Shown piece by piece: positions 27,142 to 35,963 of a stretch of 64,000 nucleotides of DNA. How positions within the stretch are numbered: position 1 is the stretch's first letter; each line of letters opens with the position of its first letter. The position numbers and the translations under genes are program-made. The DNA comes from Casimicrobiaceae bacterium (GTDB taxonomy: Bacteria; Pseudomonadota; Gammaproteobacteria; Burkholderiales; Casimicrobiaceae), in the NCBI GenBank assembly GCA_025056355.1, contig JANWWI010000002.1, positions 1 to 64,000 of the forward strand. The letters are read 5' to 3'. The notes beneath the pieces were generated by a model. It made no database searches and was not told the origin of the DNA. It saw only the letters and a list, made by a program, of their open reading frames with translations.

Positions 27142-27510
27142 ATGAATCCGATCATCGCCGAGCTCGAACGAGAAGAGATCGCCCGCCTAGGTAAAACCAT
27201 TCCAGACTTCGGACCGGGCGACACGGTCGTCGTCAACGTCAACGTGGTCGAAGGCGACAAGAAACGAGTGCAGGCCTTCGAGGGCATCGTCATCGCGAAG
27301 CGCAACCGCGGGCTCAACAGCTCGTTCGTGGTGCGCAAGATTTCAAGTGGCGAGGGCGTCGAGCGAACGTTCCAGACCTATTCGCCCGCAATCGCGTCGA
27401 TCATCGTCAAGCGAAAAGGCGACGTTCGACGCGCCAAGCTCTACTATTTGCGTGAACGCTCCGGAAAGTCGGCGCGCATCCGCGAAAAGCTCAACGCCGC
27501 GACCGAGTAA
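27142..27510 (+). CDS. rplS: 50S ribosomal protein bL19
   Basis: This 122-residue large-subunit protein sits at the subunit interface. The N-terminus [20 protein letters not shown], the central [41 protein letters not shown]-type barrel and the C-terminal [21 protein letters not shown] are all typical. The frame is open further upstream, but the ATG at 27142 matches the family start. It follows trmD after 207 bases, longer than usual for this operon, and is followed by a strong terminator. Confidence 0.97.
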   Translation: MNPIIAELEREEIARLGKTIPDFGPGDTVVVNVNVVEGDKKRVQAFEGIVIAKRNRGLNSSFVVRKISSGEGVERTFQTYSPAIASIIVKRKGDVRRAKLYYLRERSGKSARIREKLNAATE

Positions 27511-27576
27511 TCGGCAGCATTCACCGGCCTCGCCGCAGCGCCATTACGAGCAGGCGTCTTGCCTGAGCCGCCAGTT

Positions 27577-27607
27577 GCCGCCGTCTCGCGGCGGCGGGTT
27601 TGTTTTT
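27577..27607 (+). terminator. Rho-independent terminator after rplS
   Basis: A 7-bp GC stem (GCCGCCG at 27577-27583, loop TCTCG, CGGCGGC at 27589-27595) is followed by GGGTTTGTTTTT. It lies 67 bases past the rplS stop and should end the rpsP-rimM-trmD-rplS transcript. Confidence 0.8.
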
Positions 27608-27742
27608 GCCCGTACTTGGCCTGTGGTCCGCGGCTCAGCCGCGTCTCTGAAGCGCGTTTTGGCCGTCGCATCTCGACCCGGTCCACTGGCTCAAGCAACA
27701 GGGGGCGAACGATTCTGATGCGGCTCGCTTACATTCGCGCTT

Positions 27743-29530
27743 ATGCGCACGAGTCTCTACGATGCTTTGGGCGTGAGCCCCGGCGACTCAACGGCTGCGA
27801 TCCGCCGTGCGCTGCGAGCGCTTCTTCGGCGATTTTGGTCACTGCCACGCGATGCGGCGGGCGATGTTGAGGAAGCGCTTCGCTTTGTCTCGCTTGCCTC
27901 GGCAATCCTAACCGAGGATCGACGCCGCGACTATTACGACGCACAACTCTCCCCCAGTCTCGGCGGCAGTACGTGGCGGCTGGCCACGATCAGCCCCCCG
28001 AAACCTCTCGGCCATGAACGAAGCAGCGCCCAAGGCGAGGGCTTTTGGTCGCTGCCTCATTCCTCGGTTGAGGTGCAAACAACCAAGAAACTGCCGAGCG
28101 TGGAAACCCTGGCCGAACACTTCCCCGACCACCGAAAGCAACCGCTCGGGTGGCTCGGCTTGTTGGCTCTCCTTGCCGTAGTGCTCGCTGGCCTTGCGGC
28201 CTCTCGATTGACAACCGTGATGCCGGGCGGGAATGCACCGTTTTGGAGCGTGGTTGTGCTTCTCGTTGCGCTTGCCGCGCTCGGCGGCGCCTGGATCGCA
28301 AAACCCTTGAAGCTGCGCGACTTGCGGTCAAACCTCTCCGATCTTGCGGTCACCAAGTGGCGTCGCGATGCCTCGGTGTTTGTTGGATTACCGCCCCCCG
28401 AACAGGATCCGGCATGGCTGTTTCGGCTGCGCGTGGCCGAACTGACGCGCAGTAACAACGGCTACCTTGCGCTTGCCGTGCCCGGGCGCCGAATGCTCGC
28501 ACGTGCTTTTGACTACAGCCTCCTCGGGCTTGCGCTGCTCGGCATCCTGGCCCTCGTTGACGAACTTGCCCCGACTGGGCCCGTGGCGACCCTGACCGCC
28601 TGGTTGCGCTCACCGCTTCTCTTGCCTTCGGTCGTCGTCGTCTTAGGGATTCCGCTTGAAGCATGGTTCACAGCCCGGTTTCGGACGACCCCCGGCAAAC
28701 GATTGCTTGGGCTTGTGGTCGTCTCGGGCGTCACGCACGTCGGTGCGCGAACGCATTCGGTCGCGCTCGCCTCGGCTCGAAGACGTGCTCGCGAGGTTGC
28801 TCTGCGCGGTCTCGCCCTGGGTTTTCTGCCGCTGACGCTTGTGTGTGTGTGGCGCTTTTGGCGCACGCTTGAAGACGACGAACCCTCCTGGGATGCCCTA
28901 TCCGACACGGTCGTGCTGGTTCGTTCCTCAGCTTGGCTGCCGGCTGCGAGCGCGCTGTTGACCCTTGCTGCAACCAGTGCAATGGTGCTGAGCGCCTGGA
29001 TCCGTTCGTTCGAAGCCGTTTCGCTGCCGACGCTTCAAGCGCATTGGTTTACGACCTCCGTGTCAGAAGAAGAGGTTCGCCCGGCCACGACGTCGATGCC
29101 CGGCGAGCCAAGCGCAGCCGCCTCGAAAACACGCGCGGCCACGGAGCCGCAGCCCCCCGACCAAGACGAAACCGCGGCGAAGGCATCGCCCGCCCGGCAA
29201 GCAAGCGGTGCGAAACGCGAGCCGGCGGCCGATCCTGTCCTCGCGCAGGTTGCGCGCGCCCAAAGTCGCCGCGAGCGCATCGAGCTCGCCCAAGCCGCAT
29301 TTGCCGCAGCGCTGCGCGGTGAGCGAGACCTCAGCATGCTTGAATCGATCTGTCGTCGTTGGACGCAAGATCAGCCCGGCAGTGCCGAGGCGTGGCGCTG
29401 CTATGGCCTCGCACAGTACCGAAACGGCGCCGGCACCGCGGCCCTGCCCGCCCTTCGCAACGCGCTTCGTCTCGGCGCCCGCGACCCTGAGCTCGAACGC
29501 GCGATCCTCGATATCCTGCGCCCGCAATGA
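27743..29530 (+). CDS. Membrane protein with degenerate J-domain, RDD domain and TPR-like tail
   Basis: This 595-residue protein starts like a DnaJ J-domain (LYDALGVSPGDSTAAIRRAL, then LASAILTEDRRRDYYDAQL, residues 5-68), but the essential HPD tripeptide is missing: the loop reads RFWSLPRDAAGD. Two hydrophobic helices follow near 133-187. Next is an RDD domain with ARAFDYSLLGLALLG near 250 and FRTTPGKRLLGLVVV near 320, plus further helices near 355 and 400. The last 100 residues look like a tetratricopeptide-type helical region (AQAAFAAALRGERDLSML, AWRCYGLAQYRNGAGTAAL). It cannot be expected to stimulate DnaK in the usual way. The function is unknown; localisation should be the inner membrane. 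Confidence 0.8.
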   Translation: MRTSLYDALGVSPGDSTAAIRRALRALLRRFWSLPRDAAGDVEEALRFVSLASAILTEDRRRDYYDAQLSPSLGGSTWRLATISPPKPLGHERSSAQGEGFWSLPHSSVEVQTTKKLPSVETLAEHFPDHRKQPLGWLGLLALLAVVLAGLAASRLTTVMPGGNAPFWSVVVLLVALAALGGAWIAKPLKLRDLRSNLSDLAVTKWRRDASVFVGLPPPEQDPAWLFRLRVAELTRSNNGYLALAVPGRRMLARAFDYSLLGLALLGILALVDELAPTGPVATLTAWLRSPLLLPSVVVVLGIPLEAWFTARFRTTPGKRLLGLVVVSGVTHVGARTHSVALASARRRAREVALRGLALGFLPLTLVCVWRFWRTLEDDEPSWDALSDTVVLVRSSAWLPAASALLTLAATSAMVLSAWIRSFEAVSLPTLQAHWFTTSVSEEEVRPATTSMPGEPSAAASKTRAATEPQPPDQDETAAKASPARQASGAKREPAADPVLAQVARAQSRRERIELAQAAFAAALRGERDLSMLESICRRWTQDQPGSAEAWRCYGLAQYRNGAGTAALPALRNALRLGARDPELERAILDILRPQ

Positions 29531-29552
29531 AAGAGGCGCTCCAGTGCAACGC

Positions 29553-29570
29553 AGCCCTCGCCCGAGGGCT
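29553..29570. repeat. Small hairpin between convergent genes
   Basis: AGCCCTC and GAGGGCT form a 7-bp stem with a four-base loop, between the ends of the J/RDD gene and the convergent tusA-like gene. It has no T tract on either strand, so it is at most a weak or Rho-assisted terminator. Confidence 0.4.
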
Positions 29571-29579
29571 CGGCGGCGC

Positions 29580-29813
29580 TTACTTGCGCTGCAACAGATA
29601 GGTGTAGGTCGAGCCTGCCTGCGACGACTCGAGTAGCGCGTTCCCGGTCTGCCGCGCAAAAGCTTCGAAATCGCGAACGCTTGCGGGATCGGTTGCCAGA
29701 ACGCGCAACACCTCGCCCGACTTCATCTCGCTCAACGCCTTCTTGGCACGAAGAATCGGGAGCGGGCAGTTCAAACCGCGAGCGTCGACTTCCTTGGCAA
29801 CTTCGATCTTCAC
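29580..29813 (-). CDS. TusA-family sulfur carrier protein
   Basis: This 77-residue protein has the TusA fold and its CPxP motif: C16 in ARGLNCPLPILRAKKAL carries the persulfide in family members. The C-terminal half (VLATDPASVRDFEAFARQTGN) is also typical. TusA-like proteins pass sulfur to tRNA thiolation, molybdenum cofactor synthesis or sulfur oxidation; the neighbours do not settle which. It starts with GTG. Subfamily assignment (true TusA versus YeeD-like or others) cannot be made from length alone. Confidence 0.9.
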   Translation of the reverse strand: MKIEVAKEVDARGLNCPLPILRAKKALSEMKSGEVLRVLATDPASVRDFEAFARQTGNALLESSQAGSTYTYLLQRK

Positions 29814-29910
29814 GCGAGTTCCCTGACTCCGTTTAGCTGAATGACGAAGGGAAACGGCCTGCGAGTATATCGCCCAGCGACCGCTCCGTCTCGACGCGCC
29901 AGTCGTTCAG

Positions 29911-30495
29911 CTAGTCGAGATACTCAAATAGCGTCACGACTCGCCGGACCCCGGCTGTGCTCGCCGCCACTTCCGAGGCCGCCGCTGCTTCAGCGCGGCT
30001 GACCAGTCCCATCAAGAAAACGGTTCCGGCCTCGGTCACCACTTTGACGTGATTGGCCTGAAACCGGCCATCGGCCAAGAAGCGTGTCTTGATGAGCGCG
30101 GTCAGGCGTGCATCGTTGGCAACCGACCGCAACGATGCAAGCGGCCCCACCACGAGCTCGTTGTGCAGACGCACGATGTTCGGCGCAACCGCCCGCAGTT
30201 CCGCCTCAACCGCTTCCTTGACCGCTTGCGAAATGGCTTCGCCGCTTAGCAGCACGTGCCGATTGAAGCTCGTGACGTTCACATGCGCCTGATCGCCGAA
30301 ACGGTTCTTGATACGAAACAGCGCGCGGGTTTCGATGGTTTGATCGTCGAGCATCGTGCCCGGCGTGCGCCGGTCTTCGGCCACGGCCACCGCGGTGAGC
30401 GCACCGCCCACCACAAGGGCCGCACAACCGCTCAGAGCGATCCCCATCACGGCAAGCACGACCCAAACGAGCAATCTTGGTTGCAGCGGTCTCAC
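29911..30495 (-). CDS. Outer-membrane BON-domain lipoprotein (DolP/OsmY-like)
   Basis: This 194-residue lipoprotein has an N-terminal hydrophobic segment ending in a lipobox, LSGC with C24 as the lipidated residue. Two BON domains follow, near residues 50-115 (IETRALFRIKNRFGDQAHVN) and 120-190 (LTALIKTRFLADGRFQANHV). This is the layout of DolP (YraP), which maintains outer-membrane integrity. Its neighbour yraN supports the analogy, since yraN and dolP are close together in E. coli too. The start is GTG. Confidence 0.88.
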   Translation of the reverse strand: MRPLQPRLLVWVVLAVMGIALSGCAALVVGGALTAVAVAEDRRTPGTMLDDQTIETRALFRIKNRFGDQAHVNVTSFNRHVLLSGEAISQAVKEAVEAELRAVAPNIVRLHNELVVGPLASLRSVANDARLTALIKTRFLADGRFQANHVKVVTEAGTVFLMGLVSRAEAAAASEVAASTAGVRRVVTLFEYLD

Positions 30496-30573
30496 ACACT
30501 CATCCTTTCGGCACTCGGCTGTTGGATTATTGCCGCCCTGACCGACTAGTGGCTTCGACCCGTGCGAGGCAAC

Positions 30574-30963
30574 TCAGTTCGCGACCAGTTCGAAGGCGGC
30601 CTCGATCCATTCGTAACGACCGCTGCCCGCGCCGCGTACGACCACGTCGAAGCGGCACGGCGGAATATCGGAGTAGCCCGACAGATAGAGCTGCGCCGCG
30701 CGACTCAAGCGCCTTTGCTTCGCCCGATCGATGCTTGCCGCGGCCCCGCCGAAGCGGTCGTCCGAACGGTGCCGGACTTCGATAAACACGACGGTGTCAC
30801 CATCGCGAGCGATCAGGTCGATCTCGCCGAAGCGGCAACGCCAGTTACGCTCGAGCAACCTCCAGCCGCGCGCGCTGACGAGCCGGGCCACCTCCTCCTC
30901 CGCCGCTGCACCGAGTTGCCCCGCCCGTTGTGCCACTGCTTGACTTCGAATCGCATCGCGCAC
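30574..30963 (-). CDS. UPF0102 endonuclease-like protein YraN
   Basis: This protein has the YraN/UPF0102 fold, related to Holliday-junction resolvase-like nucleases. Motifs visible are GAAAEEEVARLVSARGWRLLERNWRCRFGEIDLIARD and VVFIEVRHRSDDRFG, containing the E..D..ExK-type acidic positions (the final position is R here, EVR). The role is unproven in any organism that I can cite with confidence. With the GTG at 30963 it has 129 residues, the family length; the frame extends to a GTG at 31071 with an arginine-rich stretch. It diverges from rsmI, a conserved neighbour pair. Confidence 0.85.
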   Translation of the reverse strand: MRDAIRSQAVAQRAGQLGAAAEEEVARLVSARGWRLLERNWRCRFGEIDLIARDGDTVVFIEVRHRSDDRFGGAAASIDRAKQRRLSRAAQLYLSGYSDIPPCRFDVVVRGAGSGRYEWIEAAFELVAN

Positions 30964-31089
30964 GGTACGAATCGCGTGGGCTGGACGCGAATGCTTCCGG
31001 TCACTGACCCGAAGCAAGCGACGGCTCGATTGCCCGCGGCGGCGCCTTTGTCGAGTAGAGCCCCGCCACACGCCTACACTTTCAGGCCC

Positions 31090-32016
31090 ATGCCCCGCCG
31101 AGCACTTTCCGCTGCCGAGCCTCCCACGCTGCCCGTCTTGGCTCCGGGATTGTATGTGGTGGCCACGCCGATCGGAAACCTCGGCGACATCACGCTGAGG
31201 GCGCTTGAGACGCTAGAGAGCGTTCACGCGATCGCCTGTGAAGACACGCGGGTGACCGCAAGGCTGCTTCGCGCGCTGGGGCTACCGAGCGTCGAGCTCA
31301 TCTCGGTCCGCGAACACAACGAACGCGTCGCGGCTCGACACATCGTCGAGCGCATCGCGCGCGCTCAAGCCATCGCCTACCTGACCGACGCGGGCACCCC
31401 AGGCGTAAGCGATCCCGGCGCGGAACTTGTGCGCGCAGTGCGCGGCGCAGGTTTGCCTGTGGTACCGCTGCCGGGTCCCTCCGCGCTCACGGCTGCCCTG
31501 GCTGTCGCAGGGCTTGCAGATCCGACCTTTACGTTTTACGGCTTCGCCCCACGCAGCCCCTCGGCGCTTGCGAATTTCGTACGCGAGATCGTGGGCCGAC
31601 GTGAGGCGTCGGTTTTTTTCGAGGCGCCGCACCGGCTGGCCACCACCCTCGATGCGCTTGCGCAAGCGCTGGCGGACGGACACCGTGAGCGCACGCTCTT
31701 CATCGGACGTGAACTCACCAAACACTTTGAGCAAACCTTGTGCCTGCACGCTGGCGAACTGCGCGACTGGCGCCGCCACTTGCCCGAACCGATTCGCGGC
31801 GAATGCGTACTGGTGCTCGCCGGCAATCGCGAAGCGGCAGAAGCGTCAGCCCCACACGACGAGCAGCTCGAGCGGCTTCTTGGAGCCCTCCTCGAGGAAT
31901 TGCCGCCGAGTCGTGCGGCGCGCGTGGCCGCCCGTGCGACCGGCGCGCCGCGCGAACGCCTCTATGCGCTCGCCGAGGCCTTGCGCACACGACCCTTACG
32001 TTCGCGGAAAGCTTGA
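31090..32016 (+). CDS. rsmI: 16S rRNA (cytidine-1402-2'-O)-methyltransferase
   Basis: This 308-residue tetrapyrrole-methylase-fold enzyme methylates the ribose of C1402 in the decoding centre of 16S rRNA. The signature runs from GLYVVATPIGNLGDITLRALETL to ACEDTRVTARLL, then AYLTDAGTPGVSDPGAELV, VVPLPGPSALTAALAVAGL and FYGFAPRSP. The C-terminal helix bundle is present (LPPSRAARVAARATGAPRERLYALA). ATG at 31090 gives the normal N-terminus; the open frame extends far upstream without family similarity. Confidence 0.96.
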   Translation: MPRRALSAAEPPTLPVLAPGLYVVATPIGNLGDITLRALETLESVHAIACEDTRVTARLLRALGLPSVELISVREHNERVAARHIVERIARAQAIAYLTDAGTPGVSDPGAELVRAVRGAGLPVVPLPGPSALTAALAVAGLADPTFTFYGFAPRSPSALANFVREIVGRREASVFFEAPHRLATTLDALAQALADGHRERTLFIGRELTKHFEQTLCLHAGELRDWRRHLPEPIRGECVLVLAGNREAAEASAPHDEQLERLLGALLEELPPSRAARVAARATGAPRERLYALAEALRTRPLRSRKA

Positions 32017-32045
32017 GCGCCCGGTGCGCGCGAACGACCGCGAGG

Positions 32046-32070
32046 CGCGCTGGTGCAAGCAACCAGCGCG
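32046..32070. repeat. Inverted repeat between rsmI and mlaF
   Basis: CGCGCTGGT and ACCAGCGCG form perfect 9-bp arms around a 7-base loop, 30 bases past the rsmI stop. No T tract follows on the plus strand. It could be a Rho-assisted end for rsmI or an operator for the Mla operon; a possible -10 hexamer TACAAT follows at 32077-32082. Confidence 0.5.
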
Positions 32071-32181
32071 GCTCGATACAATCGGAGCTTGGTCCTCGGG
32101 TCCGTCCGTAGGTCCGTCTTTTTCGACCCCTCTTTCTTGCGAGAGTCTGCGCGAAAGGAGTTTGCCCGACGCGCGCCGTCC

Positions 32182-32997
32182 ATGACCGCCTTCGTCGAGT
32201 TGGCCGAGGTGAGCTTCGGCTATGAGCCTTCGCGCCCCGTTCTGTCAGGCATTTCGCTGACCGTGCCTCGCGGCAAACTGGTCGCGGTGATGGGCGGCTC
32301 CGGCTGCGGCAAGACAACCGTCCTGCGGCTCATCTGCGGTCAATATCGTCCGGACCGCGGCAGGGTGCTTGTCAACGGTGAGTCCGTGGCCGACATGTCG
32401 CGCGAGGCCCTTCGAGCCCACCGGCGTCGCCTCGGCATGCTGTTTCAGTTCGGAGCGCTGTTCACCGACATGAGCGTGTTCGACAACGTGGCCTTCCCGC
32501 TGCGTGAGCACACGAGGCTGCCCGAGCCCGTGATCCGCGACATCGTGCTCATGAAGCTCAACGCCGTGGGGCTGCGGGGCACCGCGCAGATGCGTCCGGC
32601 CGAGCTCTCCGGCGGCATGGCTCGGCGTGTCGCGCTCGCGCGCTCGATCGCGCTCGACCCGGAGCTTGTGCTTTACGACGAGCCCTTCGCCGGACTCGAT
32701 CCGATTTCGCTCTCGGTGGTCGGACAACTCATCCGCAAGTTGAACGACGCACTGGGCATGACCTCGATTCTGGTCACGCACGATATCGTTGAGTCGCTCA
32801 AGATCGTCGATTACCTCTACTTCATCTCCGAGGGCCGCGTTGTGGCCGAAGGAACGCCGGAAGCAATCCGCGCTTCAACCGATCCGTTTGTGCGGCAGTT
32901 CGTCGATGGTGAAATCGATGGGCCGGTGCGCTTTCATTATCCCGCCCCGGCGCTCGAGACGCAGTTCTCAGTGCCTTCGCTCGGAGCGCCCGCCTGA
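32182..32997 (+). CDS. mlaF: Phospholipid transport ABC ATPase MlaF
   Basis: This 271-residue ATPase powers the Mla system, which moves phospholipids between inner and outer membranes. Walker A is [13 protein letters not shown], the signature [17 protein letters not shown], Walker [14 protein letters not shown], and the switch histidine lies in VTHDIVES. It is the first gene of mlaF-E-D-A-C-B. Its stop overlaps the mlaE start (TGATG). The start ATG 32182 matches the family; the frame extends upstream to 32053. Confidence 0.96.
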   Translation: MTAFVELAEVSFGYEPSRPVLSGISLTVPRGKLVAVMGGSGCGKTTVLRLICGQYRPDRGRVLVNGESVADMSREALRAHRRRLGMLFQFGALFTDMSVFDNVAFPLREHTRLPEPVIRDIVLMKLNAVGLRGTAQMRPAELSGGMARRVALARSIALDPELVLYDEPFAGLDPISLSVVGQLIRKLNDALGMTSILVTHDIVESLKIVDYLYFISEGRVVAEGTPEAIRASTDPFVRQFVDGEIDGPVRFHYPAPALETQFSVPSLGAPA

Positions 32998-33797
32998 TGC
33001 CGTTGGCCACCCTCGCCCACGCCGCTGAGCGGCTCGGCGCCGCCTCCCGCCGAGCGATCGGCCGTCTCGGCTTTGCCGCGCGTTTTCTGGCTGCCATCCT
33101 AGCCCACAGCGCAACAGCACTCAAACGGCCTCGCCTGGTGATCCGGGAAATTTACTTCGGCGGCGTGCTCTCGCTCGTGATCGTTGGCGTGAGCGGAACC
33201 TTCATCGGGATGGTGCTCGCGCTTCAGGGCTATGAGACGCTTGTGCGCTTCGGCGCAAGCGAATCGATGGGCGTGCTGGTCGCCCTTTCGCTCGTGCGCG
33301 AGCTTGGACCCGTGGTCACCGGGCTGCTGTTTGCCAGCCGGGCCGGGTCAGCCATGACGGCCGAGATCGGGCTCATGAAAACCACCGAGCAACTCGCGGC
33401 CATGGAAGTGATGGCCGTCGATCCCCTCGCGCGCGTGGTCGCGCCGCGCTTCTGGGCCGGGGTGATCTCGATGCCGTTGCTTGCCGCGATCTTCTCGACC
33501 CTGGGTATCTACGGCGGTTACGTCGTCGCAGTGCCTCTGCTCGGCATCGATGCGGGCGCTTTCTGGAGCCAGATGCAGGCCGCTGTGGACTGGCGCTACG
33601 ATGTGCTCAATGGCGTCATCAAGAGCATCGTGTTTGCCGTGGCGGTCTCCCTCATCGCGGTGTTCGAGGGCTACGACTGCAAGCCGACCGCCGAAGGCGT
33701 CTCCGCGGCCACGACCCGAACGGTCGTGACCTCGGCCATCGTGATCCTTGCGCTTGACTTTGTGCTCACCGTGTTCATGTTTCGCGGAGGTGCCTGA
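32997..33797 (+). CDS. mlaE: Phospholipid transport ABC permease MlaE
   Basis: This 266-residue inner-membrane protein is the permease of the MlaFEDB complex. The MlaE/YrbE signature is visible: [57 protein letters not shown], followed by [26 protein letters not shown]. There are about five to six membrane helices, with the last near the C-terminus ([16 protein letters not shown]). It overlaps mlaF by one base and precedes mlaD by two. Confidence 0.96.
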   Translation: MPLATLAHAAERLGAASRRAIGRLGFAARFLAAILAHSATALKRPRLVIREIYFGGVLSLVIVGVSGTFIGMVLALQGYETLVRFGASESMGVLVALSLVRELGPVVTGLLFASRAGSAMTAEIGLMKTTEQLAAMEVMAVDPLARVVAPRFWAGVISMPLLAAIFSTLGIYGGYVVAVPLLGIDAGAFWSQMQAAVDWRYDVLNGVIKSIVFAVAVSLIAVFEGYDCKPTAEGVSAATTRTVVTSAIVILALDFVLTVFMFRGGA

Positions 33798-33799
33798 TC

Positions 33800-34303
33800 G
33801 TGAGCCAACGCAGCATCGACCTCTGGGTCGGACTCTTCGTCGCGATGGGGCTCGCGGCGCTACTGTTTCTGGCCCTCAAAGTCGGCAATTTGCTCAAGTT
33901 CAACGACGAGGCACGGGGCTACCTCATCGAAGCACGCTTTGACAACATCGGCAACCTCAAAGTGCGCGCGCCAGTGCGAAGCGCCGGCGTGGTCGTCGGC
34001 CGCGTCGAATCGATCAGTCTCGACGACAAGACCTTCGAGGCCGTCGTGCGACTACGCATCGACCACCGCTACCAGTTCTCACGCGATACGATCGCGGCGA
34101 TCTACACTTCGGGGCTGCTCGGCGAGCAATTCGTCGGGCTCGAACCGGGCGGCGACCCGGCCGTGCTCAAAGACGGCGAGCGCTTACGCAAGACGCAGTC
34201 GGCCATGCAACTCGAAAAGCTCGTCTCGCAGTTCCTGTTCAACAAAGCGCAGGAGGGTCCTTCCGCGGCAGCAACAGCACCTGCCGCAGGAGCCAAACCA
34301 TGA
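33800..34303 (+). CDS. mlaD: Phospholipid-binding MCE protein MlaD
   Basis: This 167-residue protein has one N-terminal membrane anchor (VGLFVAMGLAALLFLALKVG) and a single periplasmic MCE domain (YLIEARFDNIGNLKVRAPVRSAGVVVGRVESI). It forms a hexameric ring on MlaE that passes lipid to or from MlaC. The C-terminal helix (LEKLVSQFLFNK), which lines the central pore in the family, is present, followed by an alanine/proline-rich tail. Start GTG. The stop shares ATGA with the mlaA start. Confidence 0.95.
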   Translation: MSQRSIDLWVGLFVAMGLAALLFLALKVGNLLKFNDEARGYLIEARFDNIGNLKVRAPVRSAGVVVGRVESISLDDKTFEAVVRLRIDHRYQFSRDTIAAIYTSGLLGEQFVGLEPGGDPAVLKDGERLRKTQSAMQLEKLVSQFLFNKAQEGPSAAATAPAAGAKP

Positions 34304-34992
34304 GCCGTTTGCCCCTGATCGCCGCAGCGGCCGGCGCACTCCTGCTTGCCGGTTGCGCGTCGTTTCGCGCCGCTTCGCCGGGCGATCCGCTTGAGCCGAT
34401 CAACCGCGGGCTTTACTCCTTCAACGCAACCTTCGATCACTATCTGTTCCGGCCAATCGCACGGGCCTATGACCACGTGACGCCAACCCCCGTCAAACAA
34501 GGCGTCGCAAACGTGTTTCAAAACATGGCCGATGCGCAGTCGGCGATCAACAGCGCGCTCCAAGGCAAGGGGAAAAAAGCCGGAGATGACCTCGGTCGCG
34601 TCCTGATCAACACCACCTTCGGCCTTGGCGGAATCTTCGACCACGCAAGCGCCCTGGGTCTCGAACGCGGCAATGAGGACTTCGGGCAAACCCTCGGTCA
34701 CTGGGGCCTCGGCCCCGGTCCGTACCTCGTCTTGCCCTTCCTGGGTCCCACGACGCTCCGCGACCTCGGCGGACGCCTTGTCGATGGACCGCTTGATCCG
34801 CTTGGCTACCTGTCTCCCGTTTCGGCACGCAATGCGTTACAGGGCTTGCGCTTCGTCGATGCCCGCGTGCAGCTCTTCCCGTTCGATCAGCTGCTTGCCC
34901 AGGCTGCGCTGGACAAGTACACCTTCACGCGATCGGCGTATCTACAACGTCGCCAGAGTCTCGTGCTCGACGGGCGACGCGTTTCGGAGTAA
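34300..34992 (+). CDS. mlaA: Outer-membrane lipid-asymmetry lipoprotein MlaA (VacJ)
   Basis: This 230-residue lipoprotein removes phospholipids from the outer leaflet of the outer membrane. The signal peptide ends in a lipobox, LLAGC. The family signature is GDPLEPINRGLYSFNATFDHYLFRPIARAYDHVTP, then LINTTFGLGGIFDHASALGLERGNEDFGQTLGHWG and GPYLVLPFLGPTTLRD. Having mlaA within the mlaFEDCB operon is typical of betaproteobacteria; in E. coli it is elsewhere. Confidence 0.96.
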   Translation: MSRLPLIAAAAGALLLAGCASFRAASPGDPLEPINRGLYSFNATFDHYLFRPIARAYDHVTPTPVKQGVANVFQNMADAQSAINSALQGKGKKAGDDLGRVLINTTFGLGGIFDHASALGLERGNEDFGQTLGHWGLGPGPYLVLPFLGPTTLRDLGGRLVDGPLDPLGYLSPVSARNALQGLRFVDARVQLFPFDQLLAQAALDKYTFTRSAYLQRRQSLVLDGRRVSE

Positions 34993-35002
34993 GGCCGTTC
35001 AG

Positions 35003-35617
35003 ATGTTTGCCCTCAGGTTTGGTCTCGTGCGTCCGCTGGTGATCGCCGCAGCCGTGCTCGCCACCGCACTCTCGGTTGCGATGCCCATGGCCCCGGATGA
35101 GCAGGTGCGACGCGTCTCGAGCGAAGTGACCGCAATCCTGCGCGCCGATCCGGGCATTCTCAACAACCCGGCCAAGTTGCGCGAATTGATCGAAAGCAAG
35201 CTGCTGCCCCACTTCAACTTCACCCGCATGACGCAGCTGGCCATGGGCCGCAATTGGGCGCGCGCCACGCCCGAGCAGCAAGCCACGCTCACGCGTGAAT
35301 TTCAAACGCTGCTCGTGCGCACTTACTCGGGGGCGCTTGCCAACTTTCGCAATCAGCAAATCGAGGTTCGACCGGTCCGCGTTTCACCGAACGAAACCGA
35401 AGTCACGGTGCGTACGCTCGTGCTCCAGCCAAACGGCCAGTCGATCCCGATTGACTATGCACTGGAACGCCAGCCGGACGGCCGCTGGCAGGCCTATGAT
35501 GTGACCGTGGGCGGCGTCAGCCTCGTCACCAACTACCGTGAGGAATTCAACACCGTCGTGCGAGACCAAGGGGTCGAGGCCCTGATCCGGCAACTTCAGC
35601 AGCGAAATCGCGGCTGA
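35003..35617 (+). CDS. mlaC: Periplasmic phospholipid carrier MlaC
   Basis: This 204-residue protein starts with a signal peptide (residues 1-27) and carries a Ttg2D/MlaC fold: LLPHFNFTRMTQLAMGRNWARATPEQQATLTREFQTLLVRTYSGAL and the C-terminal DGRWQAYDVTVGGVSLVTNYREEFNTVV. It shuttles phospholipid across the periplasm between MlaA and MlaFEDB. It starts 10 bases after mlaA and is 24 bases before the STAS gene. Confidence 0.95.
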   Translation: MFALRFGLVRPLVIAAAVLATALSVAMPMAPDEQVRRVSSEVTAILRADPGILNNPAKLRELIESKLLPHFNFTRMTQLAMGRNWARATPEQQATLTREFQTLLVRTYSGALANFRNQQIEVRPVRVSPNETEVTVRTLVLQPNGQSIPIDYALERQPDGRWQAYDVTVGGVSLVTNYREEFNTVVRDQGVEALIRQLQQRNRG

Positions 35618-35641
35618 CTGCGGCTCAAGGCACACACCGCC

Positions 35642-35899
35642 ATGTCGATTCGACTCGAGGGTCCGCTCACGGTCGACACGGTGCCCGAACTTTGGGCGCG
35701 TCTGGCCGGCGATCCAAACGCTCCGTCATCAAGCCACAGCGCCCCGTTCATCGACGCCTCAGCCGTCACCGAGATCGATTCCGCGGGGCTAGCGTTTCTG
35801 ACGGCACTGGCGCGCGTTCGTCGTGCACGGCTAATGTGCGTCCCGGAGAAAGCCCGCGCGCTTGCACGCACCTACGGTGTCCAGGCGCTGCTTCCCTAA
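35642..35899 (+). CDS. mlaB: STAS-domain protein MlaB
   Basis: This 85-residue protein is a single STAS domain: an N-terminal strand (LEGPLTVDTVPELWARL), then FIDASAVTEIDSAGLAFLTALARVRRARL, including the D-S-A-G motif near residue 46. In the Mla complex the STAS subunit binds the MlaF ATPase and is needed for its activity. The position right after mlaC supports the name. Confidence 0.9.
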   Translation: MSIRLEGPLTVDTVPELWARLAGDPNAPSSSHSAPFIDASAVTEIDSAGLAFLTALARVRRARLMCVPEKARALARTYGVQALLP

Positions 35900-35963
35900 A
35901 ATCCGTTCAATCGTTCAACCCAGCCGCCAGAGCTGAGGGCGGCATCGCGTCCCAACCGCTTCT

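Noticed and set aside
32017-32181. RNase P RNA gene next to rsmI, as seen in some proteobacteria
   Set aside because: The gap is only 165 bases, too short for rnpB, and lacks its conserved cores.
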